From: Liquorilactobacillus mali KCTC 3596 = DSM 20444
GTDB taxonomy: Bacteria; Bacillota; Bacilli; Lactobacillales; Lactobacillaceae
Direction: 5' to 3'
Length of the DNA stretch: 64,000 nt
NCBI RefSeq assembly: GCF_000260415.1
Contig: NZ_BACP01000057.1
Span: forward strand, 62,001-126,000
In this document: positions 36,017-44,888 of the stretch, piece after piece
Numbering within the stretch: the first letter of the stretch is position 1
Layout of the letters: the number at the start of each line of letters is the position of its first letter
Position numbers and translations under genes: made by a program
The notes under the pieces: generated by a model
What the model saw: the letters and a program-made list of their open reading frames with translations, nothing else
The model's database searches: none
What the model was told of the DNA's origin: nothing

Positions 36017-36955
36017 TTAATTTATATTGAGTGTATTAATTGGATTTAAAGGTTTTCCATTTTTAATTACTGCATCAACATTATTGATAGCGCCTAACGC
36101 CATTGCTGCAAGACTTTCAGCGGTCAATGCAGCAGAATGATTTGTGACAATTACATTTGGAAGAGATAGCAACTTCTCAAGTGAAGCTTCATCGTTATCA
36201 TAGATATCCAAGCCTACAGAACTTAACAATCCTTGTTGAAGTCCCTTCAGTAAAACTGCATTTTTGACCAGTTCGCCACGGCTTGTATTAATCAAAATAG
36301 GTTGTTTTTTGGTGTTCTTAATTAAATCATCAGTAATCATATACTTTGTATCCGGTGTTACTGGAATATGGAGTGAGATAATATCACTTACTGAAAATAA
36401 TTCATTGAGGTTGACTTGCTTTGCAAAAGACGATTCTCTTTTTGAGCGATTATAAAAAATAACATTAGCACCTAGTACTGACATTAGTTCCGCAAATCTT
36501 TTGCCAATGAATCCCCAACCGACAATTCCTACAGTTTTCCCGCGTAGTTCAGCACCTACTGCTGTCGCTAGATCATTTTTTTTACTCATCCGGTTACTAC
36601 CAAAGTCTTTCAGTAAATAGAATGCTAGTGACAAGGCATGTTCGGCCACAGCCTGAGCATTAGCACCAGGCGTATTAGAAACCCAAACATTTCTCTCGGT
36701 TGCTAACTCAATTGGAACATTATCAGTACCGGCTCCATTGCGGGCAATAATTTTTAAATTGGGTAGCTTGGTAATAAATCTAGGATCAACAGGTTCTATA
36801 TTGCGAGCAATTATTCCTTCGTACGCAGAAAATTCTTGTGGGTCAAGTTGTTCGAATGATTGAGCATTTGGTAGTATATCGAATTCATAACCCAAATCTG
36901 AAATTTTTTGCTTGGCTTGTGGAACTAAGTCTCCTAATAAAAGTATTTTATTCAT
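36017..36955 (-). CDS. D-2-hydroxyacid dehydrogenase (phosphoglycerate dehydrogenase-like)
   Basis: A 312-residue NAD-dependent dehydrogenase. The Rossmann motif VGIVGWGFIGKRFAEL (about 142-157), the catalytic Arg in NTSRGELV (about 228), the Glu/Asp region and the catalytic His in TNHSAALT (about 276) are in order. Length and pattern fit SerA-like or glycerate/hydroxypyruvate-type dehydrogenases without an ACT regulatory domain. No serine biosynthesis gene is adjacent, so the substrate is not fixed. ATG 36955 follows AAAGGAG. Confidence 0.86.
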   Translation of the reverse strand: MNKILLLGDLVPQAKQKISDLGYEFDILPNAQSFEQLDPQEFSAYEGIIARNIEPVDPRFITKLPNLKIIARNGAGTDNVPIELATERNVWVSNTPGANAQAVAEHALSLAFYLLKDFGSNRMSKKNDLATAVGAELRGKTVGIVGWGFIGKRFAELMSVLGANVIFYNRSKRESSFAKQVNLNELFSVSDIISLHIPVTPDTKYMITDDLIKNTKKQPILINTSRGELVKNAVLLKGLQQGLLSSVGLDIYDNDEASLEKLLSLPNVIVTNHSAALTAESLAAMALGAINNVDAVIKNGKPLNPINTLNIN

Positions 36956-36975
36956 GATAAGACTCCTTTGTTGAA

Positions 36976-39843
36976 CTATTTTTTCGTTTTGTGTAAAAAT
37001 AGTTTTTTTATTAGAATAAGCGAAAATGCTGATAATATTAGCAAAAAGATGCCGCCTATTGTTATTAATTTACCAGTCTTCAATCCAGGGGTCGAGTAAA
37101 TTAATTTAATATGATGAGACCCAGATTTAAGTTGTGTTCCTAAAAATCCTGTGTTGGTCTTGATAGCTTTTAATTTCCTACCATTATCGTAGACGCTCCA
37201 ACCCTCAGAAAATGGAATCGATGAGGTTAATATTCCTTTTTGAGTAGTTTTAATTGTACCAGTAATCTTGTTCTTAGAGAACTTCAGTGACTTTAAACGA
37301 TTTTTTTGAATTTTTGCAACTTCTTGGTTATACTTCTTACCAAGTTTTTCAGCAACAATCTTAAGCTTGAAATCATATATTCCCAACTTGGATGGTGTTA
37401 AAGTAAAATACTTGGGAGTCGAAGTGAAATAACCTAAGTTTAGCAATCCAGATTTTACGGTCTTGTAAAATGACAGATCTGACTGTTTAGGCTGTGTAAT
37501 ACTTTCGGTTCCTAAACTTGAAGAAACACTTATACTAAAGCTGTTGTCAGGCGAGCCGTTTAGAATGTGATAGCGAAGATAACGATAGTAATTATAGTTG
37601 TCACTATTAGAAATAATCCCACTTGAGGTGAGAGTGGCCTGTTTATTTTGTTCAATCTGAATCTGCTTTGTCAGTGATAACTGATGATATTTAATATCGC
37701 TGAGTTCAACATGCAGTTCGCTATTTTTATAATTGGCTGGATTCTTTAAGATGATTTTGTAGGTTTCCGTACTATCTAGATGTTCAAGATTTGCTGTGCT
37801 GACAACATTTCCGCGACTAGAAACGATATAGTATTCGAGTTCTTGCGTATCATCTGCAGTTTTGGCTTTGGCATAGTGTTTTGCTATTGAGTTGCTTACA
37901 TGAACTCCAGTTGCGAGAGCACGTTCTTTAGCAGTCGTTGTCATAGACTTAAACTGCTTAGAATCGATAACAGTATTCTGCCAGTAGATGAGTGGGAAAG
38001 CCTGCTCCGTTTTATAGCGAACGGTTTGCTTATCTGTACTATCCGATTGATTGTCACTGCTGCTTGCTAATCGGGTAGACGCTTTTTCTGGAAGATAATT
38101 AGCTGGGATCTTGGCTGAATTTTTTTGGTTTATTTGAGCAAAGATGTAACGTACACCCAAAAAGTTATTTAAGACTGTTCGGTCACTGAATTGACTAATT
38201 GGAATGTTTGCCTCATACTGCGAATTTTGCATTTTTCGGGCAAAGTTACCGACATTAATGTTTTGTAGCGAATAGTAAGAAGTAATCGAGTTTAATTTAT
38301 TAGGCTGCGCGTTGTACATATGAAAACCGCTACCCAAATTATAATTTTGGCTAATGGTTGAAACACGGTATAAATTAGTTGATTTTAAATCTTTATCTAG
38401 GCCAGCATATCTTGTTTTAACAAGTTTTTCGTAGCCCTTAAGAGGCAGCATCTCGTTTGAATATCCCCCGTTATAGGGAGCCTCAAAATAAATAGCATTA
38501 AAGATAACATTGACTACGACTAATGCTAGAAAAGCATAATTAGCATGGCTCTTTTTTCCAGCAGAATAATAGACTAAGAAGCCGTAACTAATAAATAAAA
38601 AGGCCATTGGAATAAAAAGCTTTTCATCATTTTGAAAGAAGTAAGTCAAAAAAATCCAGAAACTATATATTGCAAGGCAATAAGTAAAAGTTAATTTTGT
38701 CTTATGTGTTAATTTGTGAAGTTGTTTAATCAATATGCAGACTGAAATAGCAATGGGAAGTGATAACATCAGTGTCCAACGATTTGATGGAGAAGTCAAA
38801 CCATTGAATAATGCTCCAAATTGCGGAAATAAGAGCATTATTAATCCCAAAATAAAGCTGGTACCAAGAAGAGGGTATTTTTTTATTTTGATAAGGACAA
38901 AGACAATCGCAAAAAAGCTAATGCTGGCAAATCCCAAAGCACTCCAAAAATAGAAATTGCGATTACCGCCATTAATTAATTGCGAAGGCAGCGCAAGATA
39001 GTAGTAGAGCGGATAAAGTCGCAACCCATTTGCAAAGGGAGCGTTGCTGCGTGTGGATGAAAAGACTGCCAACATCTCTGGTACCCATAAAATAGCAGTT
39101 ACGGAAAGTGAGATAACTGTACTTAGTCCTAGTTTGAAAAATGTTTTGATAAATGCTATTTTTTTACGATAAGTTATTAGGTAGCGCAGAATTAAGTATA
39201 GTAGGGCACCGAATCCTAGAATATATGCAAAATAAAAGTTGCTAAAGAGCATCCAGCAAAAAGCAAATGTTAATGGCCAAATAGATTTTTGCTGCAGCAC
39301 ACGCTCAATTCCAAGTATTAACAAGGGGAAAATCATAAAGGGAATGGAGAAGAAAGGCTGCGCAATATTCGCATAAAGCAAGAATGCATTGAACAAGTAG
39401 ACGACAGTTCCAGAAAGGATTATGGAATTTTTAAAGGAAAAGTGGGATGCAAAATAGCAAAAAATAAGGCCGACACAATACAAGCGCAGCATAATTAAAA
39501 ATTGATATGCAAAAATAATTTTTGAAACAGGAAATAATAGAGTTAGATAATTAAAAATATCTCCTGTTACATAATAAGCATTAATTTGGAAAATATCTCC
39601 GCCAAGTCCAAGTTTGAACGACCATTGGGGCCATGATGAAAAGGGATGTTTCATTATACCAAGCAGTGTTTTACGAAACTCTTCTAATAGAGGAAGATGT
39701 TGTTGAGCCCCATCTATATGCCAAATTAGAGAGTGACCGGTAACAAAATAAGTACCATACACAAAAAAAGCAATAAGAGCAAAAATTGCGGTATATTGCA
39801 AATATAAATTTAAATTATTTTTTTTTGTAAATGAGAATATCAA
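36976..39843 (-). CDS. YfhO-family membrane protein
   Basis: A 955-residue membrane protein with about twelve to thirteen helices in the first 470 residues, a large extracellular region (about 470-910) and a final helix (about 925-945). The family includes B. subtilis YfhO, implicated in glycosylation of lipoteichoic acid, and resembles GT-C transferases. SLIWHIDGAQQHLPLLEEFR (about 34-53) holds the conserved acidic site after the first helix. It starts with TTG at 39843 behind AGGAGGAA. Its neighbours do not define its substrate, but LTA synthesis genes lie 20 kb downstream. Confidence 0.88.
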   Translation of the reverse strand: MIFSFTKKNNLNLYLQYTAIFALIAFFVYGTYFVTGHSLIWHIDGAQQHLPLLEEFRKTLLGIMKHPFSSWPQWSFKLGLGGDIFQINAYYVTGDIFNYLTLLFPVSKIIFAYQFLIMLRLYCVGLIFCYFASHFSFKNSIILSGTVVYLFNAFLLYANIAQPFFSIPFMIFPLLILGIERVLQQKSIWPLTFAFCWMLFSNFYFAYILGFGALLYLILRYLITYRKKIAFIKTFFKLGLSTVISLSVTAILWVPEMLAVFSSTRSNAPFANGLRLYPLYYYLALPSQLINGGNRNFYFWSALGFASISFFAIVFVLIKIKKYPLLGTSFILGLIMLLFPQFGALFNGLTSPSNRWTLMLSLPIAISVCILIKQLHKLTHKTKLTFTYCLAIYSFWIFLTYFFQNDEKLFIPMAFLFISYGFLVYYSAGKKSHANYAFLALVVVNVIFNAIYFEAPYNGGYSNEMLPLKGYEKLVKTRYAGLDKDLKSTNLYRVSTISQNYNLGSGFHMYNAQPNKLNSITSYYSLQNINVGNFARKMQNSQYEANIPISQFSDRTVLNNFLGVRYIFAQINQKNSAKIPANYLPEKASTRLASSSDNQSDSTDKQTVRYKTEQAFPLIYWQNTVIDSKQFKSMTTTAKERALATGVHVSNSIAKHYAKAKTADDTQELEYYIVSSRGNVVSTANLEHLDSTETYKIILKNPANYKNSELHVELSDIKYHQLSLTKQIQIEQNKQATLTSSGIISNSDNYNYYRYLRYHILNGSPDNSFSISVSSSLGTESITQPKQSDLSFYKTVKSGLLNLGYFTSTPKYFTLTPSKLGIYDFKLKIVAEKLGKKYNQEVAKIQKNRLKSLKFSKNKITGTIKTTQKGILTSSIPFSEGWSVYDNGRKLKAIKTNTGFLGTQLKSGSHHIKLIYSTPGLKTGKLITIGGIFLLILSAFSLILIKKLFLHKTKK

Positions 39844-39887
39844 AGAAATTCCTCCTAAAAGAACTAGTTAATAAGCACTAAAAAAGA

Positions 39888-40340
39888 TCACTTACTTATT
39901 TTTGCTACTAGCTCATTTACAAAAACATCTAATTGCTGCAACGCTTCATCTGTATCTGGAGCCAGATTTATTTTTACACTGTTGGTGCCCTTGGTAGCAC
40001 CTGTATTTTCAAAAGCTTCTTCAAATTTGTCTACAGCAACGCAATAATATTCACCATAGAAAGTATCCCCAGAACCTGCAACACCATAGACCTTTCCAGT
40101 TAGATCGAGATCATTTAAATCTTCAAAAAAGTCAATTCCTTCATCAGGGAGTGCACCTTCATCATATGTATAAGGTACAACAATGCATAAATCAACATCT
40201 TCGAAATCAGAAGGATCGCACTGTGAGATTTCTTCAATGTCAACAGTGACACCTTTTTCTTCCAATTTTTCTGTAACGATATCAGCAATATCTTCATTGT
40301 TTCCAGTAATTGAAGCAAATACTACTTTAGCTTTAGTCAT
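39888..40340 (-). CDS. Flavodoxin
   Basis: A 150-residue acidic FMN electron carrier. The phosphate-binding loop ASITGNNEDIAD (about 9-20), the YTYDEGALPDE isoalloxazine loop (about 57-67) and SGDTFYGEYYCVA (about 90-102) are the flavodoxin motifs. It is single-gene, divergent from map. Typical partners (pyruvate-formate lyase activation, ribonucleotide reductase, isoprenoid synthesis) are not adjacent. Confidence 0.93.
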   Translation of the reverse strand: MTKAKVVFASITGNNEDIADIVTEKLEEKGVTVDIEEISQCDPSDFEDVDLCIVVPYTYDEGALPDEGIDFFEDLNDLDLTGKVYGVAGSGDTFYGEYYCVAVDKFEEAFENTGATKGTNSVKINLAPDTDEALQQLDVFVNELVAKISK

Positions 40341-40411
40341 TCATATGGGCCTTCTTTCAATAATCTATCACTAGCTATTATAACAGAATTTTATATTCTC
40401 ATTTAAAGTAA

Positions 40412-40442
40412 TTGAAACATTATGCTAAATTTAGGATATAAT
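40412..40442 (+). promoter_or_regulatory. Probable promoter of map
   Basis: TTGAAA (40412-40417) and TATAAT (40437-40442), spacer 19 bases, which is slightly long. It ends 32 bases before the ATG. Confidence 0.5.
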
Positions 40443-40474
40443 GGTCGTGTATATTAAATTGGAGGCAAAGAATT

Positions 40475-41263
40475 ATGATTACATTGAAGTCACCACGAGA
40501 AATTAAAGAAATGGCAAAGTCAGGCGCAATTTTAGCAGGGATGCATATAGGATTGCGCAATATCATTAGGCCAGGAATTTCTAGTTGGGAGATTGAAAAA
40601 TTTGCACGTAAGTATTTTAAAGATAACGGTGCAATTCCTGAACAAATTGGTTTTGAAGGTTATAAATATGCAACATGTGTCAGCGTGAATGATGAGATTT
40701 GCCACGGCTTTCCAAGAAAGGGATTGATCTTGAAAGATGGGGATCTGATCAAGGTTGACACGGTTGTTAATTATCATGGTGCAATGAGTGATTCTTGCTG
40801 GAGCTATGTTGTAGGAAAATCAACGCCAGAGATTGACCACTTAATGAAGGTCACAAAAGAGGCACTTTACCTAGGAATAGAACAGGCTCAAGTTGGAAAA
40901 AGAATTGGTGACATTGGTGCTGCAATTCAACACTATACTGAGGATGTCAATGGTTATGGTGATGTCCGCGATTTTATCGGTCATGGAATCGGGCCAACAA
41001 TGCATGAAAGCCCAAATGTTCCTCATTATGGTGAGGCTGGTAAAGGTTTGAGACTGCGTGCAGGAATGACTATTACTATTGAACCAATGATTAACATGGG
41101 TACGTGGAGAGCTGAGATGGACGATCCAAATGGTTGGACTGCACGAACAGCAGATGGAAGTCTGTCATGTCAGTTTGAGCATACAATTGTAATCACTGAA
41201 GATGGTCCCAAAATTTTAACTTCACAAGACCCAGAACTTGATAAAAAGTATTTGCTTGATTAA
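40475..41263 (+). CDS. map: Methionine aminopeptidase, type I
   Basis: Removes the initiator methionine from nascent proteins. The five metal ligands can be placed: Asp in IKVDTVVNYHGAMSD (about 94 and 105), His in GHGIGPTMHES (about 169), Glu in TIEPMINMG (about 201) and Glu in QFEHTIVIT (about 234). The 262-residue length is within the bacterial range, with an extended C-terminus common in lactobacilli. ATG follows TTGGAGG. Not linked to secY/adk here, so this is the stand-alone form. Confidence 0.94.
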   Translation: MITLKSPREIKEMAKSGAILAGMHIGLRNIIRPGISSWEIEKFARKYFKDNGAIPEQIGFEGYKYATCVSVNDEICHGFPRKGLILKDGDLIKVDTVVNYHGAMSDSCWSYVVGKSTPEIDHLMKVTKEALYLGIEQAQVGKRIGDIGAAIQHYTEDVNGYGDVRDFIGHGIGPTMHESPNVPHYGEAGKGLRLRAGMTITIEPMINMGTWRAEMDDPNGWTARTADGSLSCQFEHTIVITEDGPKILTSQDPELDKKYLLD

Positions 41264-41383
41264 TATTGATTTTCTATATAAAATAGGTTCTGGTATTTGG
41301 CTTGTAATATGAATCGATAATAACTGTTAATAAATAGGATAAATACTATAATCGTAAAAAGTGTATAAAAGGAGCTATTACTT

Positions 41384-42256
41384 ATGAAAGTTAGAAAAGC
41401 TGTTATTCCTGCTGCTGGTTTAGGCACTCGTTTTTTACCAGCAACTAAGGCACTTGCTAAAGAAATGTTGCCAATAATTGATAAACCAACGATTCAATAT
41501 ATCGTGGAAGAGGCAAAAAAATCTGGGATTGAAGATATCTTAGTTGTAACTGGAAAAGGTAAACGACCAATCGAAGATCACTTTGATTCGGTTCCTGAGT
41601 TGGAACAAAACCTTAAAGAAAAAGGAAAGACCGAATTACTGAAACTGGTTGAACAAACAACGGATATCAACTTATACTTTATTCGCCAATCACACCCTAG
41701 AGGACTTGGGGATGCCGTATTAATGGCCAAAGACTTTGTAGGAAATGAGCCCTTTGTTGTCATGCTTGGCGATGATTTGATGAGAGATAAGGTTCCATTG
41801 ACTAAACAGTTAATTGACCGCTATGCTCAAACACATGCTTCAACACTTGCTGTAATGCGTGTTCCTCACGAAGAAGTTAATAAGTATGGTGTAATCGATC
41901 CAGGTTCCGAGACAAGCAAAGGATTATATGATGTAAAGCAGTTTGTCGAAAAACCTGATGTTGACAAGGCTCCTAGTGATCTTGCAATCATTGGTCGTTA
42001 TCTTTTGACGCCTGAGATATTCGGAATGTTAGAGACACAAAAACCAGGTGCAGGTAATGAGATTCAATTGACAGATGCTATTGATCGACTGAACAAGATT
42101 CAGCGCGTATTTGCACATGAGTTTAAGGGTGAGCGTTTTGATGTTGGATACAAGTTTGGTTATCTAAAAACTTCAATTCAGTTTGGTCTCGAACATCCTG
42201 AGGTCAAGGATGATTTGATTGCTTATATTAAGGAATTATCAAAGAATTTGAAATAA
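41384..42256 (+). CDS. galU: UTP-glucose-1-phosphate uridylyltransferase
   Basis: Makes UDP-glucose for glycolipids, teichoic acid glycosylation and polysaccharides. The nucleotide-binding start [20 protein letters not shown] (about 7-26), [11 protein letters not shown], and [12 protein letters not shown] with a VEKPD motif are the GalU signature; 290 residues is the usual length. AAAGGAGC precedes the ATG. It supplies the donor for the diacylglycerol glucosyltransferases near 60 kb. A perfect 12-base-pair terminator follows. Confidence 0.95.
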   Translation: MKVRKAVIPAAGLGTRFLPATKALAKEMLPIIDKPTIQYIVEEAKKSGIEDILVVTGKGKRPIEDHFDSVPELEQNLKEKGKTELLKLVEQTTDINLYFIRQSHPRGLGDAVLMAKDFVGNEPFVVMLGDDLMRDKVPLTKQLIDRYAQTHASTLAVMRVPHEEVNKYGVIDPGSETSKGLYDVKQFVEKPDVDKAPSDLAIIGRYLLTPEIFGMLETQKPGAGNEIQLTDAIDRLNKIQRVFAHEFKGERFDVGYKFGYLKTSIQFGLEHPEVKDDLIAYIKELSKNLK

Positions 42257-42263
42257 AGCCCGA

Positions 42264-42305
42264 AATAAAAAAGATTTGTTTTAGACGGATCTTTTTTATT
42301 TTTTT
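42264..42305 (+). terminator. Terminator after galU
   Basis: AATAAAAAAGAT (42264-42275) is perfectly complementary to ATCTTTTTTATT (42289-42300), followed by more T. Confidence 0.85.
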
Positions 42306-42382
42306 ATTGAATTTATTTAAGATATATCTGATAATTGATTTTAGGATATTTTTTAGAAATTGTTTATTTGGGGGTATGAAAA

Positions 42383-42934
42383 ATGGCTAGAAGAAGAAGC
42401 CATACTAAAACGAACAAAAAAGTATTGTGGAGTCTTGTAACTATAATCATCGTGGTTGTTATTTGCGTCTTAGGCAGTACTAGTGAATTTGTGCGAAACA
42501 AACTTACAAGTGTCTTCAGTGATAATGTGAAATCACAAAAAGTTGAATATAAAAAGCAGCAAAGTATTGCTCAAGAGAAGTATGGAAAGACTAGTGAAAC
42601 TACCAGTGAGAGCAAACAACAAAGTTCAACAGCGGGTGACTCAGCAAGTAATAAGTCAAATAGTTCAGAATCAAGTAAGAAAAGTAGTGTAACAGCAAGT
42701 AGTGAAGAAACGGACTCGACTGCTAGTACCGCTTCTTCAACTTACAAAAGGTATGTGGTTGAGTCAGGTGATACATTGTCAAGCATTGCTAGTAGGTACG
42801 GAACGACGGTTACAAGGCTGATGTCTATTAATGATTTGAGTACAGGAACCATTTCTGCTGGAACGACGCTTCGGATACCAGCAAGCACTGCATCTTCAAG
42901 CACTGCATCTTCAAGTACATCCGATAGTGATTAA
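42383..42934 (+). CDS. Membrane-anchored LysM protein
   Basis: A 183-residue protein: a basic N-terminus (ARRRSHTKTNKK), one membrane helix (about 15-32), a Ser/Lys/Thr-rich linker (about 60-125) and one LysM domain (YVVESGDTLSSIASRYGTT, about 127-170) that binds peptidoglycan, then a short Ser/Thr tail made of two copies of a 15-base repeat. The orientation should place LysM outside. No catalytic domain is present, so it may tether or sense the wall. Its design matches the C-terminal part of the TagH-like protein at 48.4 kb. Confidence 0.88.
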   Translation: MARRRSHTKTNKKVLWSLVTIIIVVVICVLGSTSEFVRNKLTSVFSDNVKSQKVEYKKQQSIAQEKYGKTSETTSESKQQSSTAGDSASNKSNSSESSKKSSVTASSEETDSTASTASSTYKRYVVESGDTLSSIASRYGTTVTRLMSINDLSTGTISAGTTLRIPASTASSSTASSSTSDSD

Positions 42935-43044
42935 TAATCACGAACCCGGCTTTACAAAGATAATCGTCAGTTCCTTCAGTCCATAGTAATTAATTTTTAA
43001 TTCCTACCGTGCTATAATTAGCACACGAATAGGGGGAGTAAAAA

Positions 43045-43941
43045 ATTAGGAAAAGAGAATTTAACACTACTGCAATTAAAGAGGTTGTAAAAGACTCAGT
43101 AAAAAGATCTTCCAGTATCAATATCAACAATACTTCAATTGTTATTGCTTACTATTCTTTATTAGCAATTTTTCCGTCAATAATCTTGATTGGAAACACG
43201 TTACCTTTGCTGAATATTAAGGCAGCTACGGTTTTAATGTACTTAGAGTCAGCGGTGCCAGCAACGATATACAAAACACTGAATCCAATTATAATTTCTT
43301 TTTTAGAGCGAAGTAGCGGAGGATTAATCTCTGTGAGTGCCCTTGTAGCATTGTGGGCCACAAGTCGAGGTGTTAATGCCCTTAAACTTGCTTTTAATGA
43401 GGCATACGGGGTTGAGGAGTCACAAAATGCAATCACTGCTAGGATTATTTCATTTTTTTTAACGCTAATTTTCATTTTCTTGATGATTGCAATTATTTTG
43501 TTATTCAGTTTTGGGCAAACTATTCTTGATTATCTGACTCCAATTTTTCAGTTACCAAGAGAGTTAGGTAATATTTTCAGTACCTTGAGGTGGCCAGTTA
43601 CCCTGCTGGGACTGTTTTTTATAATAAGTCTAATTTACTACTTCCTCCCGAATGCTAAGCTACATCTACACTTGATTATACCGGGAGCTGTAATTGCAAC
43701 GTTGGGTTGGATTGCATTGGCACAAGGCTTTTCTATCTATGTGCGCTACTTTGCTAAGTCAGTACTTAGTTACGGGACAATTGGGACATTCATTGTGCTA
43801 TTATTTTGGCTTAATTATTCTGGGTGGATCATAATGATAGGTGCGGTTTTGAACGCATCCCTTGAAAAATACTTTTATAAAGAGATTAGGGTCAAAAAAG
43901 CAAAATTAAAGGAATACATTAAGAAAAAAGTCGAAAGCTAA
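43045..43941 (+). CDS. YihY/BrkB-family membrane protein with apparent ATT start
   Basis: A YihY-type protein with about six helices. The frame is open from 43042 and encodes a conserved N-terminus (IVIAYYSLLAIFPSIILIG) upstream of the first ATG/GTG/TTG, a TTG at 43186 that would cut off the first helix. An AGGGGGAG ribosome site at 43031-43038 points to ATT 43045 at a spacing of six bases, giving 298 residues, the normal family length. ATT starts are known for infC and few other genes. Function is unknown; the family was once misnamed ribonuclease BN. Homopolymer error is an alternative, but no single indel here creates a better start. Confidence 0.85.
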   Translation: MRKREFNTTAIKEVVKDSVKRSSSININNTSIVIAYYSLLAIFPSIILIGNTLPLLNIKAATVLMYLESAVPATIYKTLNPIIISFLERSSGGLISVSALVALWATSRGVNALKLAFNEAYGVEESQNAITARIISFFLTLIFIFLMIAIILLFSFGQTILDYLTPIFQLPRELGNIFSTLRWPVTLLGLFFIISLIYYFLPNAKLHLHLIIPGAVIATLGWIALAQGFSIYVRYFAKSVLSYGTIGTFIVLLFWLNYSGWIIMIGAVLNASLEKYFYKEIRVKKAKLKEYIKKKVES

Positions 43942-43985
43942 TTTCAACTTTTAATCGTTTTTTTTATAAAATTAGCAGCAATTTT

Positions 43986-44777
43986 TCACAGCTCATCAAG
44001 TTTATTATTGATCTTGTCTAAAGCAAATCCTTTACGATAAAGGGTTTGCTTTATTTTTAGTTTTCTTTGAGAATCTGTAAGATTACTGTTGCTGTATTTA
44101 TTCCAAAGTTTTTCCAGCTGACTCAGTAAGAGGTCATCTTCATGCTCTGGGTCACTAGAATAGTCGACGGAGAGTATATCTTCAAATTCGGCAGTAGTGT
44201 AACCTTTTGCGATGAGACGTTGTTTGACTTTCTGAATGCGTATCTTTGAAGGCTGGTTACGGTATTGATGTATGAGTTTTGGAATTAAAGTTTCTAATTT
44301 TTCGGATACTTTGGAGTGGTCGTAATCAGCTTTTGCCTGCTCGATATCGTTTTCTGAAATACCTTTTGCTCGTAAATTGTTCCTAATGATATTGAATCCT
44401 TTGTCTGAGGTATTCACCATTGTTCTGACATAACTGGAAGCATACTTGGCATCGTTCAAGAGATTGTAATCACGGAGTCTATCTTTAACTTTCTCGATTA
44501 GGAGCGTATTGTCAGAAATCTTTTTCATGTGGTCATCTATTTCTTTTTCGCTTCTCAGTTGATAACTCAGGTAATTCAGGGCTTTTTGATATATTTTGGA
44601 AAATTCTTCAGAATTAATCAGGTGCTCAATTAATTCATCTGAGAGTTCCTGCCCTTTATAAAGATGGTTTTCAACCAGCACATTTTCTGAAACTGAAAAA
44701 CTGTATTTACCGTCTATAAAAAGATTGAATCTGCCCGGTCTTTTTTGAGCTTGAATTTTTGTTAAGATTTTTGGCAT
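43986..44777 (-). CDS. recX: Regulatory protein RecX
   Basis: Modulates RecA filament activity. 263 residues, longer than E. coli RecX (166) as usual in lactobacilli, made of repeated three-helix units; LSYQLRSEKEIDDHMKK (about 72), LLNDAKYASSYVRT (about 107) and RKGFALDKINNKLDEL at the end are visible. ATG 44777 is used because GGAAGGAA precedes it; the upstream in-frame ATG has none. Divergent from the rRNA methyltransferase gene. Confidence 0.9.
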   Translation of the reverse strand: MPKILTKIQAQKRPGRFNLFIDGKYSFSVSENVLVENHLYKGQELSDELIEHLINSEEFSKIYQKALNYLSYQLRSEKEIDDHMKKISDNTLLIEKVKDRLRDYNLLNDAKYASSYVRTMVNTSDKGFNIIRNNLRAKGISENDIEQAKADYDHSKVSEKLETLIPKLIHQYRNQPSKIRIQKVKQRLIAKGYTTAEFEDILSVDYSSDPEHEDDLLLSQLEKLWNKYSNSNLTDSQRKLKIKQTLYRKGFALDKINNKLDEL

Positions 44778-44888
44778 AATAAATTCCTTCCACTGTTTTT
44801 TATTCCTTATATATTTTATAACATGTAAGTAAAAAAGATTAAATGATATAATTAGACGATTAAGAATGTAAGTCAAGGGAGCTTAGTA

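Noticed and set aside
42880-42930. Short direct repeat at the end of the LysM gene as a recombination site
   Set aside because: Two copies of a Ser/Thr-coding 15-base repeat are common in low-complexity tails and show no flanking features.
43186-43941. TTG 43186 as the start of the YihY gene
   Set aside because: No ribosome site precedes it and it would remove the conserved first helix that is encoded upstream in the same frame.
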